Below are positions 17,390 to 25,513 of a stretch of DNA of 64,000 nt, one piece after another. Below the pieces are notes generated by a model. The model did not search any database, was not told the origin of the DNA, and saw only the letters and a program-made list of their open reading frames with translations. A program made the translations under genes and the position numbers. Each line of letters opens with the position of its first letter. Position 1 is the stretch's first letter. Origin of the DNA: Streptomyces sp. 1331.2 (GTDB taxonomy: Bacteria; Actinomycetota; Actinomycetes; Streptomycetales; Streptomycetaceae); assembly GCF_900199205.1 (NCBI RefSeq), contig NZ_OBMJ01000001.1, positions 6,069,001-6,133,000 of the forward strand, read 5' to 3'.

Positions 17390-17959
17390 TCAGGCGGAGG
17401 GGACGGCCTCCGCCGAGCGCTGCCGCGCCCGGTAGGCGGCGACGTGCAGCCGGTTGCCGCAGGTGCGGCTGTCGCAGTAGCGCCGGGAGCGGTTGCGGGA
17501 GAGGTCGACGAAGACCCGCGCGCAGTCCGGCGCCTCGCACCGGCGCAGCCGCTCCCGCTCGCCCGCCATGAGGATGAAGGCCAGCGCCATGCCCAGCTCC
17601 GCCGCCAGGTGGTCGCCGAGCGCGGCGTGCGGCGCGAAGTAGTGGATGTGCCAGTCGTGGCCGTCGTGGTCGGTGAGCCGGGGCGTGGTGCCGGCGGCGG
17701 CGACGATCGCGTTGACGAGTTCGGCGGCCTCCTCGGTGGACTCCGTCCGGAACACCTCGCGCAGCCGGGTGCGCAGCTCGTGCACCCGCTGCAGGTCGTC
17801 CTCGGTCAGCGAGTCGATCTCGCTGATCTCCTGGCCGACCACGAAGGCGTCCAGGGCGGCGACGTCCGGCAGCCGCTCGGCGCCGCACACCTCGGGTGCG
17901 GTGTTGAGCAGCTCCACGAGGATGCTCAGCGCGCACTCGGTGTCATGGGTGATCAGCAC
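17390..17959 (-). CDS. CGNR zinc finger protein (ABATE-type putative regulator)
   Basis: 189 residues from GTG 17959, with GAGGAG about 8 nt upstream. The N-terminal ~135 residues resemble the stress-induced ABATE region. The C-terminal finger has CEAPDC, then YCDSRTCGNR, the four cysteines and CGNR motif of the family, followed by a basic helix. Members are thought to be DNA-binding regulators. The target is unknown. Confidence 0.88.
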   Translation of the reverse strand: MLITHDTECALSILVELLNTAPEVCGAERLPDVAALDAFVVGQEISEIDSLTEDDLQRVHELRTRLREVFRTESTEEAAELVNAIVAAAGTTPRLTDHDGHDWHIHYFAPHAALGDHLAAELGMALAFILMAGERERLRRCEAPDCARVFVDLSRNRSRRYCDSRTCGNRLHVAAYRARQRSAEAVPSA

Positions 17960-18087
17960 GTTGGGGGCTCCTCGCGCAGGGGGACTCCGATACCCCGCGT
18001 CCACGGTTACCCCAGACCATACCGGGCCTTGTGCCAGAAGGGCGGCGTGTTCTTTCGAAGGCTTGTGCGGGATCCCGGCAGAGCATC

Positions 18088-18224
18088 CGAAACCGGGCGC
18101 CGCCCCGGTACCCGGTTTCGAAGCGGCGCCCGACCGGGTGGCTGCGGGCGGCCCCGGAAAGACGTCGGCGCCCGGCACCGAGGCCGGCCACCCGTACGGA
18201 TGACCGGCCTCGGTGCCGGGCGCC
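18088..18224. repeat. Nested inverted repeats, including a perfect 21-bp hairpin
   Basis: Two hairpins: CGAAACCGGG (18088-18097) with its complement at 18111-18120; and perfect 21-bp arms at 18167-18187 and 18204-18224 with a 16-nt loop. They lie in the 428-bp stretch 17960-18387 between ssgB and the CGNR gene, both minus strand. The 21-bp hairpin can stop readthrough from ssgB in either direction. I see no gene in this stretch. Confidence 0.7.
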
Positions 18225-18348
18225 TTCGGTGCTGCGGACCCGCTCCGGTGGGAGCGGGCCGCCACCGGGCCCCGAGACCGCGTCGTGCGCGGCTGAGTCC
18301 GCTGCCGTGCCCCCGAGTAGGACGGCTGCGATGACGGCAGGGGGTGCG

Positions 18349-18389
18349 GCCCCGCCGACGGCGGGGCGTGACCGCCTCCGGGCGGGGTC
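18349..18389 (-). terminator. Terminator of ssgB
   Basis: GCCCCGCC (18349-18356) pairs with its complement at 18360-18367 around a 3-nt loop. A second small stem (about 18370-18389) overlaps the ssgB stop. Position directly after the stop codon supports termination. Confidence 0.6.
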
Positions 18390-18801
18390 AGCTTTCGGCG
18401 AGGATGTGGGACAGCTCCCGGTCGAGGTCGAAGTGACGGTGTTCGGTGCCGGGGGGCACGGCGGCGTCCGTCCGCTTGAGGAACGACTCAAGCGCCCGGG
18501 CCGGGGCCTCCAGCAGGGCCTCTCCTTCCGGAGAGCTCAGTGCGATGCAGACCACCCCTTGCCCGTGGCTGCGCGACGGCCACACCCGGACGTCGCCGGT
18601 ACCGGTGGGTCGGTGCAGCCCCTCCGCGAGGAGATCTCGGGCGAACACCCACTCCACGGTCTCGTCGGCGCCCGTGTGGAACGTGGCGTGCACGGCATAG
18701 GGGTCGGCGGTGTCGTAGCGCAGGCCCGCGGGGACGGGCAGTGAGGACTCGCTGGACACGATGAGGCGCAGGTGCAGCTCGCAGCTGACCGTGGTGTTCA
18801 T
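18388..18801 (-). CDS. ssgB: Sporulation and cell division protein SsgB
   Basis: 137 residues, the canonical SsgB length, from ATG 18801 (MNTTVSCELHLRL); the upstream in-frame ATG at 18810 sits too close to the GAAAGG ribosome binding site. The sequence appears close to identical to Streptomyces SsgB as I remember it, ending DLDRELSHILAES. SsgB is recruited to future septum sites in aerial hyphae with SsgA and in turn recruits FtsZ, so it is essential for sporulation-specific division. It is monocistronic here with hairpins behind it. This gene is the strongest taxonomic marker in the window. Confidence 0.96.
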   Translation of the reverse strand: MNTTVSCELHLRLIVSSESSLPVPAGLRYDTADPYAVHATFHTGADETVEWVFARDLLAEGLHRPTGTGDVRVWPSRSHGQGVVCIALSSPEGEALLEAPARALESFLKRTDAAVPPGTEHRHFDLDRELSHILAES

Positions 18802-18913
18802 AAGCGCCATGGCCTTTCGCTCAGTGTGCGCTCGGGGAATCGCACGTCGGCGAACGGACCATCCCACCCCCAAGACCGATGTAAACCCCTCTGTCCCGAT
18901 TCGGGCGCGAGTC

Positions 18914-18919
18914 GTACCC
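18914..18919 (-). promoter_or_regulatory. Candidate sigma-H type -10 (GGGTAC) for ssgB
   Basis: On the minus strand GGGTAC lies about 113 bp before the ssgB start. The stress sigma factor SigH is known to direct ssgB in Streptomyces coelicolor, with GTTT and GGGTAT/C type boxes. Here the -35 region is only GATT-like, so the match is partial. Confidence 0.35.
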
Positions 18920-18996
18920 CTTACGGCGCATTGCGGAATCGCCGCGGTGCGGCCGGGCCCGGCATTAGCGAGGTACTTCTTGGTTAGTTTCCTGGC

Positions 18997-19455
18997 ATGA
19001 CTGTGCGAAACGACAAGACGGGCGGGAACACGAGAACGGGTGAACCGGCTGCGGCGGATGACGCGGCGGTCGGCGGTGGCCGGGCGGCGGGCTCGCGGGC
19101 TCCGGCCTTCGTCCGTCGCTCCCCGGCGCTGCACCGGGCCTGGCAGGTGGCGGTGTTCCTGGCCGGCCTCGCGGTGGTGGGGCTCGGCGTGGTCATGCTG
19201 CCGCTGCCCGGACCCGGCTGGGTGGTGATCTTCCTGGGCATGGGGATCTGGGCCACCGAGTTCGCCTGGGCCCGGCTGGTCCTGCGCTGGACCCGCCGCA
19301 AGGTCGCCGAGGCCGCCCACCGGGCCATGGATCCGCGGGTGCGCCGCCGCAACCTGACGGTCACCGCGATCGGGCTGGCCGTCCTCGTCGGCGCGGGCGG
19401 CTGGTACCTCGCCCGGTACGGCCTGGTCGTGCCCTGGAGGCTGGACGAGAGGTGA
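18997..19455 (+). CDS. PGPGW-motif (TIGR02611-type) membrane protein
   Basis: 152 residues. The PGPGW motif (LPLPGPGWVVIFLG) lies between two hydrophobic stretches (~51-66 and ~74-86), and a third is at ~122-142. The N-terminal 40 residues are polar. The family has no assigned function. ATG 18997 has no ribosome binding site; TAGTTT at 18985-18990 sits 6 bp before it, so the mRNA is probably leaderless. Divergent from ssgB. Confidence 0.85.
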   Translation: MTVRNDKTGGNTRTGEPAAADDAAVGGGRAAGSRAPAFVRRSPALHRAWQVAVFLAGLAVVGLGVVMLPLPGPGWVVIFLGMGIWATEFAWARLVLRWTRRKVAEAAHRAMDPRVRRRNLTVTAIGLAVLVGAGGWYLARYGLVVPWRLDER

Positions 19456-19482
19456 GCCGCCAGGGCCCGGGGCCGTGGGCCG

Positions 19483-19505
19483 GGAGGGTGTTCGGACCAC
19501 CCTCC
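19483..19505 (+). terminator. Short terminator hairpin after the PGPGW gene
   Basis: GGAGGGTG (19483-19490) pairs with CACCCTCC (19498-19505) around a 7-nt loop, 28 bp after the stop and just before the tRNA-Val promoter region. Confidence 0.5.
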
Positions 19506-19533
19506 GGGATGCGGTAATGTTTTCCCTGCACCC

Positions 19534-19605
19534 GGGCGATTAGCTCAGCGGGAGAGCACTTCGTTCACACCGAAGGGGTCACTGGTTCGATCCCAGTATC
19601 GCCCA
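19534..19605 (+). tRNA. tRNA-Val(CAC), first copy
   Basis: 72-nt cloverleaf: acceptor GGGCGAT/ATCGCCC, anticodon stem CTTCG/CGAAG with loop TTCACAC, giving CAC for GUG codons. T-arm as in the GAC isoacceptors. CCA is not encoded. Followed by a strong terminator; a TAATGT hexamer 15 bp before it may be the -10. Confidence 0.96.
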
Positions 19606-19622
19606 CCGGAATGCATTGTGAT

Positions 19623-19659
19623 ACGTGAGGCCCAGCCGATTATCGGCTGGGCCTCACGT
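19623..19659 (+). terminator. Terminator after tRNA-Val(CAC) copy 1
   Basis: Perfect 17-bp arms at 19623-19639 and 19643-19659 with loop TTA, followed by gtatttcc. It isolates the first tRNA gene from the second. Confidence 0.85.
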
Positions 19660-19770
19660 GTATTTCCGGAATCCTCCTGAAGGGCCGTCCGTAATCGGCT
19701 GAGGCACAGTCATCTTCCGCGTGGAGCGCGAGTTCTGCGGATGTGCCGGCCGCACCCCGGAAGGGGCGAG

Positions 19771-19801
19771 TTGTACGACGACCCCCGAATGGTGCTATGG
19801 T
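19771..19801 (+). promoter_or_regulatory. Promoter of second tRNA-Val(CAC)
   Basis: TTGTAC at 19771-19776 and TATGGT at 19796-19801 with a 19-bp spacer, ending 14 bp before the mature tRNA 5' end. This fits a vegetative promoter with a very short tRNA leader. Confidence 0.55.
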
Positions 19802-19815
19802 TCTTCTCGTTGCCC

Positions 19816-19887
19816 GGGCGATTAGCTCAGCGGGAGAGCACTTCGTTCACACCGAAGGGGTCACTGGTTCGATCCCAGTATCGCCCA
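19816..19887 (+). tRNA. tRNA-Val(CAC), second copy
   Basis: Identical to the copy at 19534-19605, with the same CAC anticodon. The flanks differ completely from those of copy 1, and each copy has its own terminator, so they form two separate transcription units and not a tandem array. Confidence 0.96.
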
Positions 19888-19898
19888 CCGGACAGCAC

Positions 19899-19932
19899 GC
19901 AGGCCCTGACCAGGAAACCGGTCAGGGCCTGC
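19899..19932 (+). terminator. Terminator after tRNA-Val(CAC) copy 2
   Basis: Perfect 13-bp arms GCAGGCCCTGACC (19899-19911) and complement (19920-19932), 8-nt loop. It also sits at the 3' side of the minus-strand exonuclease gene and may serve both. Confidence 0.75.
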
Positions 19933-19969
19933 GGCGCGTCCAGGGGCCGGAGGCCCGGGAGTCGCCAGG

Positions 19970-20737
19970 CTAGGCCGCCGCCTCGCACACGTGCTCCTGC
20001 TCCAGCCGGCGCCCGCAGCCGCACCGGGCCGGTCGCAGCGGCCAGGACAGGTCCACCCGCTCCGTCGCGCCCGAGCGGTCGAACCAGCTCTGCAGCCCGC
20101 GCGCCTGCGCCGCGTGCCAGACCGTCTGCCGCAGGTGCAGTTCGGCCGCCGTCAGACCGCCGAGCGCCGCCGGGTAGCGGGCGCCTATCCGCCGGGTCAG
20201 CGTCAGCGAGGCCGTCGCGTCCGCCGCCGCGTCGTGCGCCCCGGCCAGCTCCACGCCGTAGTGGGCGCACAGGTCGGTCAGCGTTCGGCGGCCCTTGCGG
20301 TAGCGGTCCACGTGCTTGTCCAGCACCCGTGGATCCACCACCAGCAGGCTGCACCCCTCCAGCCCGCCGCCCAGCGTCAGCCCGTGATGGCGGCGCAACT
20401 CCCGGTCCAGCAGCGTCAGATCGTACGGCGCGTTCATCACCACCAGCGGATGCCCGGCCCGGGCCTCGGCCGCCAGCGCGCGGGTGACCTCCGCCACCAC
20501 CGCCCGGGCCGGGCGGCCGTGGGCGCGCACCTGCTCGTCGGAGATGCCGTGCACCGCGCGGGCGCCGTCCGGGATCGGGACGCCCGGATCGGCGAGCCAG
20601 GTGGTGGTCCGCACCGGTGCGCCCGGGGCGAGTTGGACGACCAGGGCGGCCGAGACGATCCGATCGGTCTCGACGTCCACGCCGGTGGTCTCGGTGTCGA
20701 AGGAGGCGAGTGGGCCGGTGTACCAGAGCTGCTGCAT
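19970..20737 (-). CDS. DEDDh-family 3'-5' exonuclease (DnaQ/epsilon-like)
   Basis: 255 residues from ATG 20737 (GAGGGG upstream). Exo I FDTETTG near residue 14, Exo II NAPYDLTLLD near 102, and Exo III HDAAADATAS near 168 give the DEDDh metal-binding set. A C-terminal region with HLRQ..W and four Cys/His-type residues (CGCG, HVC) may bind metal. It should degrade DNA or RNA ends, for repair or RNA processing; it is too small to be a polymerase subunit by itself. Divergent from the DUF4365 gene. Confidence 0.88.
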   Translation of the reverse strand: MQQLWYTGPLASFDTETTGVDVETDRIVSAALVVQLAPGAPVRTTTWLADPGVPIPDGARAVHGISDEQVRAHGRPARAVVAEVTRALAAEARAGHPLVVMNAPYDLTLLDRELRRHHGLTLGGGLEGCSLLVVDPRVLDKHVDRYRKGRRTLTDLCAHYGVELAGAHDAAADATASLTLTRRIGARYPAALGGLTAAELHLRQTVWHAAQARGLQSWFDRSGATERVDLSWPLRPARCGCGRRLEQEHVCEAAA

Positions 20738-20908
20738 GACTGCCCCTCAGACGAGCGTTGCCGCGCCCGGTTGATACCCGGTTCTGACGCCGCTTCAACC
20801 CGTTTGGCCCAGGCCCCGCCGGGGATCCTGCCCATGACCGTCCCGTTTCGCATGACTGGCGCCGTTCGAATCCGGACGGGCCCGGAGCCGGGGGAGGCGA
20901 CGGGGGCG

Positions 20909-21463
20909 ATGGCACTGACACAGCCGCAGCCCGAGGGGGCGGCGGCCGTCCTGCGGGGCAACCTCGCGGTCACCGCCTGCATGGAGACCCTGCAGGTCGG
21001 CTACCTGCACGCGGTCGCCGCCGCGGCCGGCTGCTCGCTCTCCCAGCCGTTCCCGGACAACGGCATCGACTGGCAGGTCAACCACGGCTCCCGGGCGCAC
21101 CAGGTGGACGACGAGGTCACCATCAAGATCCAGCTCAAGGCCACCCAGCAGATCGCCCCCGACCCGGCCGGACGGTTCTTCAGCTTCACCCTGGACAACG
21201 ACCACCTGCGCAAGCTCGCCCGGGCCCGGGTCGCCGTCCCCCGGATCCTGGTCGTGATGCTGCTGCCGAGCCGGGTCGACCACTGGCTCCGGGCCCGCCC
21301 GGACGCCCTGGAACTGCGTCACTGCTGCTACTGGGTCAACCTGGCCGGCCACCCGGTCACCGGACAGCGGCGCACCAACGTCCGGGTGCCCACCGACAAG
21401 GTCTTCGACGACCGGGCGCTCTGCGACATCATGGCCAGGGTCGGCGCGGGCGGCAGCCCGTGA
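20909..21463 (+). CDS. DUF4365-domain protein (putative nuclease-like fold)
   Basis: 184 residues from ATG 20909; GGGAGG upstream and the MALTQPQPEG start fit relatives as I remember them. Earlier in-frame ATGs at 20834 and 20852 are less likely. FPDNGIDWQV and VTIKIQLKAT give the D...QxK pattern of DUF4365, which resembles the PD-(D/E)XK nuclease fold. The function is unknown. The next gene begins with a GTG overlapping this stop, or an ATG 33 bp later. Confidence 0.75.
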   Translation: MALTQPQPEGAAAVLRGNLAVTACMETLQVGYLHAVAAAAGCSLSQPFPDNGIDWQVNHGSRAHQVDDEVTIKIQLKATQQIAPDPAGRFFSFTLDNDHLRKLARARVAVPRILVVMLLPSRVDHWLRARPDALELRHCCYWVNLAGHPVTGQRRTNVRVPTDKVFDDRALCDIMARVGAGGSP

Positions 21464-21495
21464 CGGCCCGGCCCAGGCAGCGAGGAGTCGACCCC

Positions 21496-22659
21496 ATGAC
21501 ACCGCCGCACGGACCGGGCGAGCCGGCCCGCCCCCTGCCCGACCCGGCCACCGTCGACCCCGCGGTGCTGGCCACCCTGCTCGCCCGGCACGGCTGGGTC
21601 CGCCGCGGCGGCCCGGCGGCGCGGTACGGACGCTGGACCCCGCCCGACGGCGAACCGGGCACCAGCCTGCTCGTCCCGGCCGGCGACGGCTTCGACGACG
21701 CGGTCGAACTCCTCGCCGACGCCGTCACGGCGCTCTCCCGCTCCCGCACCCCCTCCGCCCGCTCGATCCTGCTCGCCCTCGCCGTCCCCGGCGACGAACT
21801 GCGCTGGCACCGCGAACCGCCCGGCCCCGCCGACGTCGCCTCCTGGGACGACGCCGAGCGGCTCCGGCAGGCGGCCCGCGGGATGCTCGCCGCCGGGGCC
21901 AAGGCTGCCCGCACCCGGGCCGCCTACTTCGGCGCCCGGCTGGACGCCCTGGCCGGGGACTTCCTGGACCGCGTCCTGGTGGTCGAACAGGGCGCCGCCC
22001 TCACTGCGTACACCCCCGCCCCCGAGGGCCGCGCCGCCGTCACCACCCTCGTCCGCGCCCTGGAGTCGCTGCGAGACGCGGTCGACTACCGCCGGGTCAG
22101 CGGCGGGCCGGAGGCCTTCGAGAACGCCGTCCAGGCCGGGGTCAGCCGGGAACTCGTCCAGTCCGTCGAGGAACTGGTCCGCGATGCCACGGCGGCCCGG
22201 CTCTCCGTCGCCTGGTCGCCCGCCGCCGGGATCCCGGGCGGCTTCGGGGACCGCCGGATCGTCCTCGACTTCTCCCCCGGGGACCTGCCCGCCCTCACCG
22301 AGGCCGCCGAGCTGCTGGAGCGGATCGAGCCCGCCGTCGCCGTCACCGTGATCGGGGTGGTCACCCGGCTCAAGCGCAACGACCCTGCCGGGCCCGGCTC
22401 GGTCCGGCTGCGCGTGCTCGGCGGCGCCGAGGTCCGCGACCTCAAGCTCCGCCTGCCCGACCCCGACTACCGGCTGGCCGCCGAAGCCCACCTCGCGGGC
22501 CTGCCGGTGCGGGTCTCGGGGCGGCTGGAGCGGCACGGCGGCTTCCGCCGGCTCACCCGCGCGCACGGCCTGGAACTGTGCGGCTGGGAGGAGGGCGACC
22601 GGGAGCGGCTGCTGAAGTCGCTCGGCGAGGCGGGCGAGGAAGGGGGAGCGGGGACGTAG
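21496..22659 (+). CDS. Conserved protein of unknown function upstream of thrS
   Basis: 387 residues from ATG 21496 (GAGGAG at 21482-21487, 8-nt spacing); GTG 21460, overlapping the previous stop, would add 12. It is Ala/Arg/Asp-rich without membrane segments. The C-terminal ~100 residues (VTVIGVVTRLKRNDPAGPG to the end) look like a small beta-rich domain, possibly OB-like. I do not recognise a characterised family. It sits in a conserved position between the DUF4365 gene and thrS. Confidence 0.75.
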   Translation: MTPPHGPGEPARPLPDPATVDPAVLATLLARHGWVRRGGPAARYGRWTPPDGEPGTSLLVPAGDGFDDAVELLADAVTALSRSRTPSARSILLALAVPGDELRWHREPPGPADVASWDDAERLRQAARGMLAAGAKAARTRAAYFGARLDALAGDFLDRVLVVEQGAALTAYTPAPEGRAAVTTLVRALESLRDAVDYRRVSGGPEAFENAVQAGVSRELVQSVEELVRDATAARLSVAWSPAAGIPGGFGDRRIVLDFSPGDLPALTEAAELLERIEPAVAVTVIGVVTRLKRNDPAGPGSVRLRVLGGAEVRDLKLRLPDPDYRLAAEAHLAGLPVRVSGRLERHGGFRRLTRAHGLELCGWEEGDRERLLKSLGEAGEEGGAGT

Positions 22660-22660
22660 G

Positions 22661-22691
22661 TGGACGGTGGGGGCGGCGCTCTCGGTACCAT
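22661..22691 (+). promoter_or_regulatory. Candidate thrS promoter
   Basis: TACCAT at 22686-22691 is a good -10. TGGACG at 22661-22666 is a weak -35 at 19 bp. The same CGGTACCAT string precedes relA at 43503-43511. No T-box antiterminator is visible in the ~50-nt leader. Confidence 0.38.
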
Positions 22692-22747
22692 CGTCACGCG
22701 CAGCGCAGTGTTGCGTCCTCTGAAATCCAGCACGTCAGGAGAGACCG

Positions 22748-24727
22748 GTGACGGACGTCCGGGTAATCATCAGCCGCGAACCCGATCGGGAAGAGCGCGT
22801 GGTGACGACGGGCACCACGGCCGCCGAGCTCTTCGCCGACGACCGCTCGATCATCGCCGCCCGCGTCGGCGGCCAGCTCAAGGACCTCGCGTACGCCGTC
22901 CAGGACGGCGACGAGGTCGAGCCGGTCGCGATCGACAGCAAGGACGGCCTCGACATCCTGCGCCACTCCACCGCGCACGTCATGGCCCAGGCCGTGCAGC
23001 AGCTCTACCCCGAGGCCAAGCTCGGCATCGGCCCGCCGGTCAAGGACGGCTTCTACTACGACTTCGACGTCGAGAAGCCGTTCCACCCCGATGACCTCAA
23101 GGCCATCGAGAAGAAGATGCAGGAGATCATCAAGCGCGGGCAGAAGTTCTCCCGCCGCGTGGTCACCGACGAGGACGCCCGCGAGGAGCTGGCCGCCGAG
23201 CCGTACAAGCTGGAGCTGATCGGCCTCAAGGGCTCCGCGGCCACCGCCGGCGAGGGCGCCGACGTCGAGGTCGGCGCGGGCGAGCTCACCATCTACGACA
23301 ACCTGGACGCCAAGAGCGGCGAGCAGTGCTGGGGCGACCTCTGCCGCGGCCCGCACCTGCCCAGCACCCGCCACATCCCGGCGTTCAAGCTGATGCGCAA
23401 CGCGGCCGCCTACTGGCGCGGCAGCGAGAAGAACCCGATGCTCCAGCGCATCTACGGCACCGCCTGGCCGACCAAGGACGAGCTGAAGGCCCACCTCGAC
23501 TTCCTGGTCGAGGCCGAGAAGCGCGACCACCGCAAGCTCGGCAACGAGCTCGACCTCTTCTCCATCCCCGAGGAGATCGGCTCCGGCCTCGCCGTCTTCC
23601 ACCCCAAGGGCGGCATCATCCGCCGGGCGATGGAGGACTACTCGCGCAAGCGGCACGAGGAAGAGGGCTACGAGTTCGTCTACACCCCGCACGCCACCAA
23701 GGGGAAGCTCTTCGAGAAGAGCGGCCACCTCGACTGGTATGCGGACGGCATGTACCCGCCCATGCAGCTCGACGAGGGCGTGGACTACTACCTCAAGCCG
23801 ATGAACTGCCCGATGCACAATCTGATCTTCGATGCGCGCGGCCGCTCCTACCGCGAACTGCCGCTGCGCCTCTTCGAGTTCGGGACGGTGTACCGCTACG
23901 AGAAGTCCGGCGTCGTGCACGGCCTGACCCGCGCCCGCGGCTTCACGCAGGACGACGCTCACATCTACTGCACCCGCGAGCAGATGGCGGAGGAGCTCGA
24001 CTCCACGCTGACCTTCGTGCTCAACCTCCTTCGCGACTACGGTCTGACCGACTTCTACCTGGAGCTGTCGACCAAGGACCCGGTCAAGTACGTCGGCAGC
24101 GACGAGACCTGGGAGGAGGCCACCGCCGTCCTGGCGAGCGTGGCCGAGAAGCAGGGGCTGCCGCTGGTTCCGGACCCGGGCGGCGCGGCCTTCTACGGCC
24201 CGAAGATCTCGGTGCAGGCGCGGGACGCCATCGGCCGGACGTGGCAAATGAGCACGATTCAGCTGGACTTCAACCTGCCCGAACGTTTCGATCTTGAGTA
24301 CACGGCGGCGGACGGCTCGCGTCAGCGGCCGGTCATGATCCACCGCGCGCTCTTCGGCTCGATCGAGCGGTTCTTCGCGGTGCTGCTGGAGCACTACGCC
24401 GGCGCCATGCCGCCGTGGCTGGCCCCGGTCACCGTGACCGGCATCCCGATCACCGACGAGCACGTGCCGTACCTGCTGGAGGTTGCGGCCGAGCTCAAGA
24501 AGCACGGGATCCGGGTCGAGGTCGACACCTCGGACGACCGCATGCAGAAGAAGATCCGCAACGCGCAGAAGACCAAGGTCCCGTTCATGCTGATCGCCGG
24601 CAACGACGACGTCGAGGCGGGTGCGGTCTCCTTCCGCTACCGCAACGGCGAGCAGAAGAACGGCGTGCCCCGTGACGAGGCCATCGCCGAAATCGTCGAT
24701 GCTGTGGCGCGCCGTGTCCAGGTGTGA
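22748..24727 (+). CDS. thrS: Threonyl-tRNA synthetase
   Basis: 659 residues from GTG 22748 with AGGAGAG upstream. Order: N-terminal TGS domain (~1-65), editing domain with [11 protein letters not shown], class II catalytic core with zinc-ligand Cys in MNCPMH, motif 2 around [15 protein letters not shown], motif 3 at [15 protein letters not shown], then the C-terminal anticodon-binding domain. It charges tRNA-Thr and edits Ser-tRNA-Thr. Full length, all motifs intact. A terminator follows. Confidence 0.98.
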   Translation: MTDVRVIISREPDREERVVTTGTTAAELFADDRSIIAARVGGQLKDLAYAVQDGDEVEPVAIDSKDGLDILRHSTAHVMAQAVQQLYPEAKLGIGPPVKDGFYYDFDVEKPFHPDDLKAIEKKMQEIIKRGQKFSRRVVTDEDAREELAAEPYKLELIGLKGSAATAGEGADVEVGAGELTIYDNLDAKSGEQCWGDLCRGPHLPSTRHIPAFKLMRNAAAYWRGSEKNPMLQRIYGTAWPTKDELKAHLDFLVEAEKRDHRKLGNELDLFSIPEEIGSGLAVFHPKGGIIRRAMEDYSRKRHEEEGYEFVYTPHATKGKLFEKSGHLDWYADGMYPPMQLDEGVDYYLKPMNCPMHNLIFDARGRSYRELPLRLFEFGTVYRYEKSGVVHGLTRARGFTQDDAHIYCTREQMAEELDSTLTFVLNLLRDYGLTDFYLELSTKDPVKYVGSDETWEEATAVLASVAEKQGLPLVPDPGGAAFYGPKISVQARDAIGRTWQMSTIQLDFNLPERFDLEYTAADGSRQRPVMIHRALFGSIERFFAVLLEHYAGAMPPWLAPVTVTGIPITDEHVPYLLEVAAELKKHGIRVEVDTSDDRMQKKIRNAQKTKVPFMLIAGNDDVEAGAVSFRYRNGEQKNGVPRDEAIAEIVDAVARRVQV

Positions 24728-24814
24728 CGTGGTCCCCGTCTGAGCGGGGGAAATCCGTCGAGTTGGATCGTGGAGATCCGACAGGTGCGGCAGGCCCCGC
24801 CCTGGCGGGGATGT

Positions 24815-24845
24815 GCGGGGCAGGCTCTCGATGAGTCTGCCCCGC
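24815..24845 (+). terminator. Terminator after thrS
   Basis: GCGGGGCAG (24815-24823) pairs perfectly with CTGCCCCGC (24837-24845), 13-nt loop. A smaller CCCCGC/GCGGGG hairpin lies just upstream at about 24795-24810. Confidence 0.6.
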
Positions 24846-24850
24846 GCGGC

Positions 24851-24878
24851 TTTGCAAGCCCGGTCGGGCGAATATGCT
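24851..24878 (+). promoter_or_regulatory. Promoter of the HIT-family gene, giving a leaderless mRNA
   Basis: TTTGCA at 24851-24856 and TATGCT at 24873-24878 with a 16-bp spacer. The expected start site, about 7 bp past the -10, falls on the ATG at 24886, and there is no ribosome binding site. Confidence 0.55.
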
Positions 24879-24885
24879 GATCAGC

Positions 24886-25434
24886 ATGACGACTGAGCCG
24901 GAACTGCAGCGGGGCGTCGGTGAGCCGGACGGCTTCCGCCGCCTGTGGACCCCCCATCGGATGGCGTACATCCAGGGTGAGAACAAGCCCACCGGCCCGG
25001 CTCCGGACGACGGTTGTCCGTTCTGCTCGATCCCGTCGCTGAGCGACGAGGACGGGCTCGTCATCGCCCGGGGGAGCGCCGTGTTCGCGGTGCTGAACCT
25101 GTACCCGTACAACGGCGGCCACTTGATGGTGGTCCCGTACCGGCACGTGGCCGACTACACCGACCTGGACGAGGCGGAGACGGCCGAGCTGGCCGACTTC
25201 ACCAAGAAGGCGATGACCGCGCTGCGCGCGGCCTCCGGGGCGCACGGGTTCAACATCGGGATGAACCAGGGCGCCGCGGCCGGCGCCGGGATCGCGGCGC
25301 ACCTGCACCAGCACGTGGTGCCGCGCTGGGGCGGGGACACCAACTTCATGCCGGTGGTGGGCCACACCAAGGTGCTGCCGCAGCTGCTGGCGGACACCCG
25401 CAAGATGCTGGCCGAGGTCTGGCCGCAGGGCTGA
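24886..25434 (+). CDS. HIT-family nucleotide-binding protein (AP4A phosphorylase/FHIT-like)
   Basis: 182 residues from ATG 24886 (an ATG at 24874 lies inside the putative -10). Histidine triad HLHQHVVPRW near the C-terminus; N-terminal CPFC suggests a metal- or redox-sensitive pair. The spacing around VLNLYPYNGGHLMVVPYRHV is typical of the actinobacterial Ap4A phosphorylase-like HIT proteins. It should cleave or transfer NMP from a dinucleoside polyphosphate or adenylate. It lies between thrS and a converging membrane protein gene. Confidence 0.88.
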   Translation: MTTEPELQRGVGEPDGFRRLWTPHRMAYIQGENKPTGPAPDDGCPFCSIPSLSDEDGLVIARGSAVFAVLNLYPYNGGHLMVVPYRHVADYTDLDEAETAELADFTKKAMTALRAASGAHGFNIGMNQGAAAGAGIAAHLHQHVVPRWGGDTNFMPVVGHTKVLPQLLADTRKMLAEVWPQG

Positions 25435-25447
25435 CCCCGGGTACGAG

Positions 25448-25486
25448 GAGGGGCCCGTCACCGAGACGTTCGGTGGCGGGCCCCTC
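25448..25486. terminator. Bidirectional terminator between converging genes
   Basis: 17-bp arms at 25448-25464 and 25470-25486 with one G-T pair and a 5-nt loop, midway between the HIT gene stop and the membrane protein stop. Confidence 0.8.
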
Positions 25487-25513
25487 TCCGTGCGTGCGGG
25501 TGTGCGTACGGGC

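Noticed and set aside
22692-22747. T-box leader of thrS
   Set aside because: The gap to the promoter-like box is about 55 nt, too short for a specifier stem and antiterminator.
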